Of a stretch of 64,000 nt of DNA, positions 8,010-16,714 are shown in pieces. Under the pieces are notes generated by a model. It was not told the DNA's origin. It worked only from the letters and a program-made list of their open reading frames with translations, and ran no database searches. The DNA is from Trachythela sp. YZ-2020 (Eukaryota > Cnidaria > Anthozoa > Malacalcyonacea > Clavulariidae): contig JADLSH010000333.1 in NCBI GenBank assembly GCA_016169945.1, positions 496,001 through 560,000 of the forward strand, written 5' to 3'. Positions within the stretch are counted from its first letter, which is position 1. Each line of letters starts with the position of its first letter. The position numbers and the translations under genes were made by a program.

Positions 8010-8434
8010 TCATTTTTCACAAAAATCATATCTCATCAACGTGTCCGATATTGTAGTAATATAAAATTTCTCTGAGAACACTTGTTCGATCATGGTTTTG
8101 ATTTTTACAACGCTTCGTCTTCCATCGCACTCAAACAATATCCAATAACGTCGCGTATCATTCACTTTTAAAGTATACAACGGGAGTACGCGAACGGTTT
8201 CAAAAAGATGCTTCTTTCTTGTTTAAAATTCTTCCCCCATTCGTCGGCTATTAATTGTATCACGCCGCCGTTGTTAACGTCTACATACTCTGCATGTTTC
8301 ACATCCAATATAATCTCATAACCGTCAGTTCTGTCTTTCTCCATTTTTAATTTTTTATTTCTACATAGTGTCTTATATAAGGTAAAAAATATTTTTTGAT
8401 TTTTTAGATTACGGCTACGATATTGTTTCGTCAT
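8010..8434 (-). pseudogene. Unknown virus-region gene, frameshifted near 8200
   Basis: An 88-codon frame starts MTKQYRSRNLKNQK at 8434. At about 8200-8215, around a run of five A, the reading moves to another frame that stays open to the TGA at 8010-8012. That frame carries ORF-like sequence such as RYWILFECDGRRSVVKIK. This is most simply one gene of about 140 residues with a one-base indel. No family is recognised. Confidence 0.4.
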
Positions 8435-8526
8435 CTTTTTCCTTGGACGAACAATAAAATTTTTATATCTTAAGTAGATCTGTAGTAGTCAGTAATGCTC
8501 GAGCTAATTGTCAAGTAATTTTTTAA

Positions 8527-8608
8527 GGGTTTTTAAAAAACCCACACACATATATACCTACTGTCGTGCTTTGTAAAAAAAGAACAGGTTAGATTCCTGT
8601 TGGTATAT
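8527..8608 (+). ncRNA. T-arm-like structured element, copy 2
   Basis: A palindromic hairpin GGGTTTTT/AAAAACCC (8527-8543) leads into a perfect 7-bp closing stem ATATACC (8552-8558) with GGTATAT (8602-8608). The interior has TACTGTCGTGCT, a small CTTT/AAAG hairpin, and AACAGG/CCTGTT with loop TTAGATT (8583-8601) abutting the closing stem. GGTTAGATTCC matches a pol III B-box (GGTTCGANTCC) except at one conserved position. Confidence 0.6.
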
Positions 8609-8694
8609 AAAATATCTCCTATATAACCGAAGTGCATTCGCTTATTCATAATTCAGTAAACTATCAGCAAATCACTTTTCAATTTTTGCATAAA

Positions 8695-8768
8695 GGGTTC
8701 TCACAAAACCCCACACACACGCTGTCGTGCTTTTTTTAAAAGAAAAGGTTAGATTCCTTTTTGTATGT
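8695..8768 (+). ncRNA. T-arm-like structured element, copy 3
   Basis: The upstream hairpin is GGGTT/AACCC (8695-8711). The closing stem ACACACA (8713-8719) pairs with TGTATGT (8762-8768) with one mismatch. Inside are GCTGTCGTGCT, a CTTTT/AAAAG hairpin, and AAAAGG/CCTTTT with loop TTAGATT (8743-8761). The stem differs from copies 1, 2 and 4 by paired changes. Confidence 0.55.
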
Positions 8769-8811
8769 AAATTTATAATCATTTTTAAAAAATTTTCACT
8801 ATCTAACACAT
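8757..8811. repeat. 55-bp direct repeat, left copy
   Basis: CTTTTTGTATGTAAATTTAT and the following AATCATTTTTAAAAAATTTT are repeated almost exactly at 9616-9670. The pair flanks the promoter repeats and the repeat-protein ORF (9066-9443) as a direct repeat about 860 bases apart, as if the gene cassette had been inserted or duplicated between them. Confidence 0.7.
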
Positions 8812-8826
8812 GTACACGACACATAT

Positions 8827-8990
8827 TTTGTTAATGATAGTGTAAGTGTACAGAAGATATATTTTGCTGTCTATATATGGTCATCTTAAGCCTCATTGGT
8901 CAGATTAATCTTGTTAATAATAGTGTAAGTGTACAGAAGATATATTTTGCTGTCTATATATGGTCATCTTAAGCCTCATTGGTCAGATTA
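8827..8990 (+). promoter_or_regulatory. Tandem 83-bp promoter-like repeat with two modules
   Basis: Two nearly identical 83-bp units each carry TGTAAGTGTACAGAAGATAT, the CArG-like CTATATATGG, a TCATCTTAAGC linker and CTCATTGGTCAGATTA with an inverted CCAAT box. They lie just upstream of the plus-strand ORF at 9066. The module is the same as at 2045-2171 and 1-35, while the surrounding unit sequence differs. Promoter function is inferred from position and repetition. Confidence 0.6.
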
Positions 8991-9065
8991 AATTTATTAG
9001 TGTGAGTAAGAGATCAGAAATCTTCCCAACACATAGTTACAAGTTATAGCTTTCAATACAACAGC

Positions 9066-9443
9066 ATGGATAAACGTTTACCCAAGACAAGCAGTACCTA
9101 TCTCGCCGACAAGAAATATCTCGATATGCAAGCGGCATGGTCTCGAGCCGACAAGAAATATCTCGATATGCAAGCGGCATGGTCTCGAGCAGGGATCTCA
9201 AGTGAGAATAAGAAGAGCTTTCAAAACAACAACATGGATAAACGTTTACCCAAGACACCAAGCCGTATCTATCTCACCGACAAGAAATATCTCGATATGC
9301 AAGCGGCATGGTCTCGAGAACGGATCTCAAGTGAGAATAAGAAGGAGTCATGGTCTCGAGCATGGTTGGAGGGATTAAAATATTCACACCTATACCCACC
9401 ATCATCATCGGAAAAACCCCGACACCCAAATATCCTGCCTTAA
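9066..9443 (+). CDS. Internally repeated basic protein, 125 aa
   Basis: The ORF is built from repeats. The unit DKKYLDMQAAWSR occurs three times, and a larger block starting MDKRLPKT and ending in ISSENKK occurs twice. The C-terminus ends HLYPPSSSEKPRHPNILP. The protein is Lys/Arg rich with amphipathic helical repeats. A tandem promoter-like repeat lies upstream (8827-8990) and AATAAA signals lie at 9565-9577, so this looks like a complete transcription unit. No family is recognised. The DNA repeats are almost identical, so the expansion is recent. Confidence 0.55.
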   Translation: MDKRLPKTSSTYLADKKYLDMQAAWSRADKKYLDMQAAWSRAGISSENKKSFQNNNMDKRLPKTPSRIYLTDKKYLDMQAAWSRERISSENKKESWSRAWLEGLKYSHLYPPSSSEKPRHPNILP

Positions 9444-9564
9444 TATCTTCAAGTCATGCATTGAAGAAGAACAGCATTATTCGAGAAGAACAATTTTAAC
9501 GAACAGTTTGCAGCATATAAACTGTAAATTAAGACCTATATCGCATAAGTATATAAACAAAAAC

Positions 9565-9577
9565 AATAAATAATAAA
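9565..9577 (+). terminator. Overlapping polyadenylation signals
   Basis: Two AATAAA hexamers (9565-9570 and 9572-9577) lie about 120 bases downstream of the repeat-protein stop codon and fit cleavage and polyadenylation of that gene. Confidence 0.45.
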
Positions 9578-9615
9578 GAAAATCTCCTGTAATTGATGTG
9601 TCTTAGTATGGATTT

Positions 9616-9670
9616 CTTTTTGTATGTAAATTTATAATCATTTTTAAAAAATTTTCACTATATAACACAC
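9616..9670. repeat. 55-bp direct repeat, right copy
   Basis: This is the second copy of the sequence at 8757-8811, with few differences. It lies just past the polyadenylation signals of the repeat-protein gene. Confidence 0.7.
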
Positions 9671-9772
9671 GTACGCGTTTTCTTTCACAGATTTTGTAAA
9701 AGCTTAAAGTGATCGGAGTTCTTGGCCGAAATTCTTAACTACCCGAGGTTCTTTACAACCCCCAATTTTTTT

Positions 9773-9853
9773 GCGCACACGCGCGTTCGCATACACATAC
9801 CGGCGTGCTCGCGCGAAGGTTCGACTCCTTCGTGTGTATCCACGCGTGTGTGC
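9773..9853 (+). ncRNA. T-arm-like structured element, copy 5 (GC-rich, canonical T-loop)
   Basis: An outer stem GCGCACACGCG/CGCGTGTGTGC (9773-9783, 9843-9853; one mismatch) encloses a perfect 7-bp stem ATACACA/TGTGTAT (9791-9797, 9833-9839). Inside are TACCGGCGTGCT and a 6-bp hairpin CGAAGG/CCTTCG with loop TTCGACT, the standard tRNA T-loop. GGTTCGACTCC is a full pol III B-box match. Order and abutting stems equal those of copies 1-4, but the base composition is very different. Confidence 0.55.
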
Positions 9854-10411
9854 CTACTCATCCCACGCGCATCCAATTACCGTCTACGTCACGACCGTAA
9901 TACAAATGCCAACAAAGCGCCAACGAGACTGTTCACCCCATTTTGGCAGCCATTTTGAATGCTAATTTGATTTCTACACCCCCCGTCCGTGGAGGCCTTT
10001 TTTTGATGATTATGCTCTTTTTTTAAATATTATTTCGCAATAATTACTATAGATTATTAGGCGTTCTCAAAAAAATATTCACACCCCCCCAAAAAAAAGT
10101 GGTATCCAATACATAATACTACTCATATTAATATTAATGGTATTTGGTGCATTATTGCTCTACTTGTTGCCAATTCAGTTGAAATAAAATTTCGTTATGT
10201 TATGAATAGGCAAAAGAATAATAGCGTTGCACTAGTGTTACAAGACGTTTTATTTACTAAATTTCTATCAGAACACTTAAATTAAAAAGTCATGGCAAAA
10301 TGTTACTTTTTCATTATGCAAAGTTTTTATTACCAAGAATGCCTATATACAGCATAACGTCCTTATACAGCTGCGTACTAGCAGAGTGTAACCTTTGTAT
10401 ATGACATAACT
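9854..10411. other. Non-coding stretch at the edge of the virus-like block
   Basis: I see no gene. Homopolymer runs (CCCCCCC followed by A8 near 10085) and AT-rich sequence are present. The right boundary of the virus-like region is probably between 9.67 and 10.4 kb, but I see no clear terminal repeat. Confidence 0.4.
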
Positions 10412-11326
10412 TTATAATTTGTCTAACCCTGGACTGCTTAGGATACATTCATTAAGTAGTTGAGCAAATTCATCCGGATTTTCCATTCCTCTGGGAAGGT
10501 TCAAGGAAAGTGCGCACGTTGACGTCCATGGTCTTCTCTTGCAATTACTTTCCAAATCATAATCGTAGAAATGAATGTCGTTTTTTTTTGGGAAATCCAA
10601 GAGGAAGAATGTGATCAGCGCCTGTGATAAATGCAAGTACGTCTTCAATGGTAATGTCCCCTGGGTTTTCTTCCCGATCCTGTAGGTAAGCTTCCCAACA
10701 GTAAATCGTTGAATCCTCTCTGGTTCTCTAGCATTTGATCCGTCTAACGACCAGAAAATGTTGAACAACATCTTAAATTGGCTAAGTGTAAATGGATCAA
10801 CGTTTGCGCTGAAAAAGGATGCAAACACAGGTGGATGCTTCTTTACGAGAGCGCCAAGACCAGCAACATGGTTCAGCCCACTAAAGAACTGTTCGACCTC
10901 CACGTGAACACGAAAAACGAAATACTGTAGAAGTAACCCGGAAATTATGTCATCCTTGTCTTTAAAGTTGGACAAATAAATTCTTGAGAATCTGTGGCCT
11001 GATATTTCTTCACTGTATTTTTGGACAAGTAGAGCAAAATCTTCTTCAGTAGCGCAGTTGTTGATGTCACACAGAACTGTGTTGAGTTGTTCGTCAGACA
11101 CGTGTTGGATAGCAGCATCAGGAGAGTAGGACTTTTCACATAGTAGATTGTATCCTTCGTCTGACATGCATCTAGGTCCTGGACCACCCTGTAGTATGCT
11201 CCAGCCTATCATCTTTCCAGCAAACCCATATTTGCCATCTTTCAGAAGAGATATATCATGCGATATATACCCATCTCTTTCACGCTTTTCATGCTGGAAG
11301 ACAAAGTTGAAGACTCGTTGGTAGAT
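10412..11326 (-). CDS. HECT-type ubiquitin ligase-like, terminal exon
   Basis: The frame is open from a splice acceptor (CTAG, exon start 11326) to the stop at 10412, about 304 codons. It begins IYQRVFNFVFQHEKRERDGY and has AGKMIGWSILQGGPGPRC, typical of HECT domains, in the first third. Near the end, TSTCALSLNLP supplies the conserved catalytic Cys region of the HECT C-lobe. HECT ligases pass ubiquitin from E2 to substrate through that Cys. This resembles G2E3-like multi-copy genes of cnidarians. Other exons lie upstream (11602-11690, 12970-13169, 15399-15908), and the first is broken by a stop. Confidence 0.6.
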   Translation of the reverse strand: MYQRVFNFVFQHEKRERDGYISHDISLLKDGKYGFAGKMIGWSILQGGPGPRCMSDEGYNLLCEKSYSPDAAIQHVSDEQLNTVLCDINNCATEEDFALLVQKYSEEISGHRFSRIYLSNFKDKDDIISGLLLQYFVFRVHVEVEQFFSGLNHVAGLGALVKKHPPVFASFFSANVDPFTLSQFKMLFNIFWSLDGSNAREPERIQRFTVGKLTYRIGKKTQGTLPLKTYLHLSQALITFFLLDFPKKNDIHFYDYDLESNCKRRPWTSTCALSLNLPRGMENPDEFAQLLNECILSSPGLDKL

Positions 11327-11601
11327 CTAGGACCAAATTAAATTATAGTTATTAGCATATTTACAGCGCGAATGGTTGGTAATGCAAAATTTACGGACAG
11401 AGACTTACAAGAACAAAACCTACAAAAGAAGGAATTAATGCAAAGTCTTTGAATTAATTAAAAGGATATCTCCTCACAAATATATTCGCTTGAAATTGCA
11501 TGCATACAATAGGCTGTTCATCGCCACCTTAGGAAAATTCCAAAACGTGAGAAGAAAGAAATGTTGTTTTACTATTTTTCTAACAGTAACCTTGTACTTA
11601 C

Positions 11602-11690
11602 CCAACTGTAGGCATAGAGGTACAGTTGTTGCCAAAGGTGCTACCAGATGCACCAAATCCATCATTTGTCAAGCCAATTTCTTCACAATC
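11602..11690 (-). CDS. Short internal exon of the HECT-like gene
   Basis: An 89-base open exon is flanked by a good acceptor (TGTGTAG) and donor (GTAAGT). It encodes DCEEIGLTNDGFGASGSTFG and more, a linker-like Cys/Gly stretch. Its end phase does not join directly to the terminal exon, so another small exon or a different acceptor is implied. Confidence 0.4.
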
Positions 11691-12969
11691 CTACACAAAA
11701 ATGTTTTAACAATGACACAATTCTGTGATGTTGAGATCATACTACCCAACATACCAATCGCATAGGTCAATGTACATCCCATTTTTACAAACAATTTAGG
11801 TGACAAATTTTGTAGTTTAGTTCAAGCACACAGTACATGCACATGTACTGTTGTAGCTCATTGTGAATTTTCTGATGAGTGCAATAGGGTGCGATAATTC
11901 ACATACTTTAATAAGTACTGGAATTCCTCCGATAATACAGTCTGGTATTTCTGTGTACTTACGTTTTGCTGGTACCAGATGACCTTTCCAAACCCAAGGT
12001 ATTCAAAACCGTAATGCATTCGGTATATGTGTAAGTCTAACATGTCATAACTGCCTTGGAATGAAACATGATTGGACTGATGGGACTGAGAAATGCTGCA
12101 ATGAAGTTTGCTCATTGTTCTAACTCGTAGTTTTCAATACCTTTCAGAAAACTATTCATTACGTACTATATTTTCAAGACCACGCACACATCGACTATCA
12201 AGTTTGTACAAGCGCTATACGCGGTAATAATCATTGGAGTACCAGTTACGTACAAGCAAAAATTATCGCACCCTGAATTTTGTAGCTGGTATTCACGACA
12301 CACACATGTTACACAATGGCGGATAAACAATTGAAGTGAATCCGCATAGTTCATTGATGTTATTACGCTGTGACACAACTATAAATATAACTAAAGTTTG
12401 TATTTGCGAGCTCAAGGCAACCAAGTGTAATATCGGTCATGTTTTCGCTCACTACGTTTGTTTAAACCAGAGTAGCGAGCGAAAACATTACTAAATGAGT
12501 ATCTAAATGAAGTATCTAATCTGTGTCATACAACATTGTCCGTGATTGTTTTAAGAAGGTTGTCACATGACATGGCTAGCAACACTCTATGGCAACAATG
12601 ACGTTTCAATATGGCGATACTGTTTTTGGTTTTAATTTGAAAATAAGGTCTGTGACCCCAATTTTTTGTTTTATAGCATAATTTCTTTTAGTATGTTGAA
12701 TCACTTGTGATTTTTAAAAAATCTGCCATTCACTCTCCTTGATATTAAATTTCAACAGGTCTTCAAGGCACTTCCTAAGAGCATGACTGAAAAATCCCAA
12801 GTGAGACCTCTGTATGTAAATACTCTGTGGTTGCGTTCATGCTGTCTGCAAAAGTTAACAGGAGTAGATCGACGTGTTGACATCCTTGCAATGAAAATGG
12901 TAGTTTTGTGCATGCATGTTATTATTTGCTGTGACATGAGTTGTGCATATTCTGTTTCTGAACACTTAC
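11691..12969. other. Intronic sequence of the HECT-like gene
   Basis: No clear exon is seen. A donor-like GTAAGT on the minus strand near 11955 follows an open stretch (FEYLGFGKVIWYQQN) that may be an unrecognised exon. An inverted repeat GTTTTCGCTC...GAGCGAAAAC lies at 12441-12486. Confidence 0.35.
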
Positions 12970-13169
12970 AGGTGTTGTTTCTTCTCCAGAAACATCATTC
13001 TGGTATGACTGATTATTTCTTGTCTCAGTATTCTCTAGTACAGGCTTACTAGCTTGACTGGTGAGATTTAGAGTTGACTGTCTATGTCTCTTTGTTCCTC
13101 TTGAATGACTGTGACTACTTGAGCTTGTAGACATACTAGTTGCTTCATCTTCAGTTCCGCTGATATTCT
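12970..13169 (-). CDS. Putative Ser-rich exon of the HECT-like gene
   Basis: An open stretch between an AG acceptor (13170-13171) and a CCT|GTAAGT donor (12969) encodes SMSTSSSSHSHSRGTKRHR and a polar, disordered continuation ending VSGEETTP. Low-complexity linkers of this kind are common between the N-terminal part and HECT domain of such ligases. It is supported only by splice sites, frame and composition. Confidence 0.4.
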
Positions 13170-13218
13170 CTGATGTTCAATCTGATTCAAAAAGTTAATT
13201 GAGTGCCCACACCTTCAA

Positions 13219-15011
13219 CAGTGCTTCCATTACGAAAATCGAAATTTCCGATTTCGATGGTTAGAATTTCCTGATATTTCCTGATTTTTTTTCCAGATTT
13301 CCTGATATTTCCCTTAAATCTCCAGCTTAAAACAAACTTGAAATGTTGGCTCAATGCACAGCATTTAGGCCATTTCAAAATAGGAAGTATCAAAGACGAC
13401 TAAAAATATAAATTTTCCCACACTTATTGTTTCAAATTTTATCTTCAACACTTCAACTCAATATAAAATAGGCTATACTATAGTATAACAACTGCATTAA
13501 AACAGTAGATTTATAACATAATATCAAAACCTTACAATGTTACTATTGATGTCAATATGTAAAATTAATGTCAATATATAACAATCCAGCTCATGGATAT
13601 GGCATTACAAATCTTTAAGTTTCTTAATAAACTCTTCTCTCAGTTCAGCTACTTCGTTATTGTCAGCATCTGTCTTCATTGCTTTGTGGAGATTTAGCAT
13701 TTCTTTTGGTGGCTCAAGTTTAGCAGCCTTCTGTGTCCCCTGGGATTTATCAAATGCCAATTTTGTTGTTAGGAGGGCCAGCAGACTTTCCTGTTTAAGG
13801 GAAGTTCTGTGGTCACTTTTAATTAACTTCAACTGACTGAATAACCTTTCTGCAGCTACATTTGAGAAGAGCAATGATAGAAGGACTTTCATAACCTTTG
13901 CTAAATTTGGATATCTCAGCTTCCCAGTAGGATCTCTCTCCTTAAAGACCACCTGCCAGTACTCTTCTGGGGTCTGTTTTTCACTGAGGCTTGGATTGAT
14001 AGCATGATCTCTCCATTCTTAATCCACACTCTGCAACTCAGCAACTCTTTCCAGATGTGGCATTTCTTTATATAATGAACTCAGGGAAGGAATTTTCAAA
14101 TTGTAAGCTACAATGGGTGATAGACAAGACAGATGATCCAGATTTTGGCAGTCTGAAAATCTGTCCTGAATTTGTGTGACTGCTTCAATAAGGAAATCTC
14201 TGCAGTGTGTCTGGAAAAGTAGAATATCCTCATGGCTGGATCCCAAATTACTCTCAATGTCTCGAATTGTTTCTGTTGCTGAAATTCCTACATACACTTG
14301 ATTGAGAGGCACTTGGTGATCTTTGTTACTTGGATCAATTTTGAAAGCATTGGTGCTTCTGACATATGGCATCTTCAAAAAATCACCACACATGGACACT
14401 ATCAGCCTTTCAACCTCATCTTTAAGTTGATGAAGAAGAGGTATTTCACTCTGAAAAAGGACATTGAAGGATGCAAATCTACCCAAGGAATAGTCCATGA
14501 ACTCTAAATAGGCTTGTGTAAATTTGTTGTTAAGGCTTTTGAGGATAGAGTCATTTGTGTGAGTAGGATCTTCCTTGTGCCGTTTTAGCGCACGAAAGAT
14601 GGGTTTTACAAACTTTACAATAAGGCGCTTTGTCTCGTTCTTCAATCCAGTCTTTAAACTGCTCATCACTCAGCCAGCGTTTCTGAAACTTCGTGTCATA
14701 TCTTTTCTTTTTTATAGTTGGTGGTTTAGCCATTGTTCCTTTCTCACTGTCCGTATCGATATCAACCATTTCAACCTCATCTTCATCGGACTCTTCGTTG
14801 GAATCGTTATTATTTCATTATTCAAGATTCTTAAGGATGCAATTTACATTTCAAATTTTAATACAGAACACAATAAACCAAAAAGTTTCGAATTCAGCAG
14901 CTGCCCTAGAATTTCCTGAGATTTCCTGCGATTTTTACTTATCCTGAGAATTTCCTTTTTAGCTCAGGATTTCCTGAGAATCAGGAAATTTCCTTAGAAA
15001 TGGAAGCACTG
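13219..15011 (-). mobile_element. hAT element with 13-bp TIRs and 8-bp TSD
   Basis: Perfect inverted ends CAGTGCTTCCATT (13219-13231) and AATGGAAGCACTG (14999-15011) are flanked by the direct 8-bp target duplication ACCTTCAA (13211-13218 and 15012-15019). Subterminal TTTCCTGA-type motifs are repeated at both ends. It contains a decayed hAT transposase on the minus strand and lies within the HECT-like gene, probably in an intron. Confidence 0.9.
13605..14769 (-). pseudogene. hAT transposase, internally deleted
   Basis: The N-terminal piece (14769 to 14551) has RYDTKFQKRWLSDEQFKDW and YCKVCK, the BED/TTF-type zinc-finger entry of hAT proteins. It then jumps frame into a middle region (14669 to 14019). 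The C-terminal piece (13952 to 13605) has the hAT dimerisation motif, with YPNLAKVMKVLLSLLFSNVA and AERLFSQLKLIKS. The catalytic core between zinc finger and middle region is mostly missing, so the element cannot move itself. Full members of this type exceed 600 residues. Confidence 0.8.
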
Positions 15012-15398
15012 ACCTTCAATGTCTTACTTGCCCGTACATAAATTGAACCTTGCTTACACATAGCATGGATATTTTCACCTGAGGGCTCTTTATTTAGATA
15101 CAAATTTAGAGGATTAATAGGGCTGATTCAACTTTGATTAAATCATATTTGAAAATATGCTGTCAACATTAGCTGATGTGCAACCAATCCCATTGCCATG
15201 AGATTCAAAGGACAAAGAGATTTTCGCCATGTTGGATGATATTTGCATTGCAAACAAGCAAAATCCTTTGTAAATGTCATCCAACATGGCGTGATGGCGA
15301 CGGTGACATAACTTGCACACCATCTATACATATGTAGTTGTATAAACAGTGCAAAAAAGAAACAATTTCATTCTCAAAATAACAAAATAAAAAATTAC

Positions 15399-15908
15399 CT
15401 TCAACCGCAGTTGGTTAGCATCCCATGATTTGTCAAAGGGAAAGCCATAAATTATTAAACCAAGTTCTTGCAGTTTCCGCTTATTCTCATAACGGGGCAC
15501 TTCTGTATATGTTGGGGATGGAAGCAGAATTAACTCTTTCCTGTTCAAAACTGTCTCCTTGCCCTTGGATTTACCAGACTTGCCTTTACCTTTCCCGTTG
15601 GCTACACTACCGTGCCCGTAGTTTAGTTGTGGATTATATCTAGGCCTTTAATTATAAAAACTAGGACGGTTTCCTTGTTGTGGTCTTTGCTCTTGTCCTA
15701 GACCTGGTTGCCCACGGCATGGCAAACTAAATCGCTGTGAAATTTCGTCTTCTACAGAGGTATTATTTATAGTAGCACGAGTTCCTGGACTAGGCCTTTC
15801 TTCATTTGCGGACTGCATTGAGTCATAAACCCTTCTAACGATTGCTGTTATGGTTGACTCATTTAGTTCCATTGTATTATCACTAGAACATGACGGCCTG
15901 TCCGCCAT
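15399..15908 (-). pseudogene. First exon of the HECT-like gene with in-frame stop
   Basis: The exon starts MADRPSCSSDNTMELNESTI at 15908 and reads through an acidic/Ser region and QRFSLPCRGQPGLGQEQRP. It meets a TAA at 15648-15650, then continues in the same frame with RPRYNPQLNYGHG, a Gly/Lys-rich stretch and LPSPTYTEVPRYENKRKLQE up to a GTAATT donor (15398). The unbroken frame after the stop shows a recent nonsense change in a once-coding exon. I link it to the HECT exons because this N-terminal region and HECT domains occur together in repeated cnidarian genes (recollection). Confidence 0.5.
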
Positions 15909-16028
15909 ATTTAGACTATTTACATAAGCGCGGTAACCGCGTAGTTAAGTAACGGTGATATTAATTAACATAATTTATAATAATTTATGATAACCATTAC
16001 TTATTTGGTCAGCGGTATATCATACATT

Positions 16029-16255
16029 ATATTCTTGACATACATATATGAATCTTGACATACATATACAAATCTTAATACATATATATGAATCTTTAAA
16101 TACGTATATGAATCTTTAAATACGTATATGAATCTTAACATACATATATGAATCTTGACATATATATATGAATCTTGACATACATATATGGTTTTTAATA
16201 AATATATATGAATCTTAATACATATATATATATCAAATTTTGACATATTATATAT
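16029..16255. repeat. AT-rich tandem repeat
   Basis: An approximately 20-bp unit close to ACATACATATATGAATCTTG is repeated about eleven times with drift. It ends near a degenerate hammerhead sequence at 16276. Confidence 0.8.
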
Positions 16256-16275
16256 GGATCTTAATATAGTCAAAT

Positions 16276-16313
16276 CTGCGGACATGCATGTTTCGCCGTT
16301 CAACGGCTCGTCC
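16276..16313 (-). ncRNA. Degenerate hammerhead ribozyme
   Basis: On the minus strand the helix II hairpin GCCG/CGGC, GAAA and ACATGCATGTC are the same as in the three good copies (20386, 23427, 23714). The first core strand is GGGACGA instead of CTGACGA, and helix I is lost. It is probably inactive. Confidence 0.6.
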
Positions 16314-16578
16314 CTTTTTAACAAGCATAATTTAATTTAATATTGTTATAAGTTAAAATTGTACTTTCCTGCGAGTGTCCTGGCTAATGTAATCTCAACT
16401 CCCATGTAAATATCATAAATTGGTTTTCTAAAAACAGAATTTCTGTTTTATGCTCACTGAATTATTCCATGCATGTGCTTTCTGCCATTTGTTTCACAGA
16501 AAGATTAGTACCTATTAAAATTGTACAAACACACTGTGATTTGACAACAGTTTACCTATAGGCTATAGACCATTTCTC

Positions 16579-16707
16579 CAGACATGCCAACCTAGCTTGG
16601 TTAAAAATCGTGAGATTTGTGTTTTTCTCAAGTATAAAAGCGTGAGACAGCGAGATTGTGTCAAAAGCGTGAGTCTCATGCTAAAAGCGTGAGACTTGGT
16701 ATGTCTG
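16579..16707. mobile_element. 129-bp hAT-type MITE
   Basis: Inverted ends CAGACATGCCAA and TTGGTATGTCTG (one mismatch) are flanked by the direct repeat ATTTCTC (16572-16578 and 16708-16714). The interior has repeated AAAAGCGTGAGAC units and no coding capacity. Confidence 0.75.
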
Positions 16708-16714
16708 ATTTCTC

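Noticed and set aside
1..9853. Bacterial or phage origin of the gene-dense block
   Set aside because: No Shine-Dalgarno pattern or phage genes; CCAAT and AATAAA-type signals and the eukaryotic flank argue for a eukaryotic virus-like element.
1..9853. Polinton hallmark genes (PolB, integrase, ATPase, capsid)
   Set aside because: I looked for them in all frames of this block and saw none, so I did not call the element a Polinton outright.
9722..9965. Two overlapping plus ORFs of 64-78 codons
   Set aside because: They run through the GC-rich structured element and share no protein-like features.
16001..16324. 107-codon minus ORF
   Set aside because: It consists of AT-rich tandem repeat; no coding signal.
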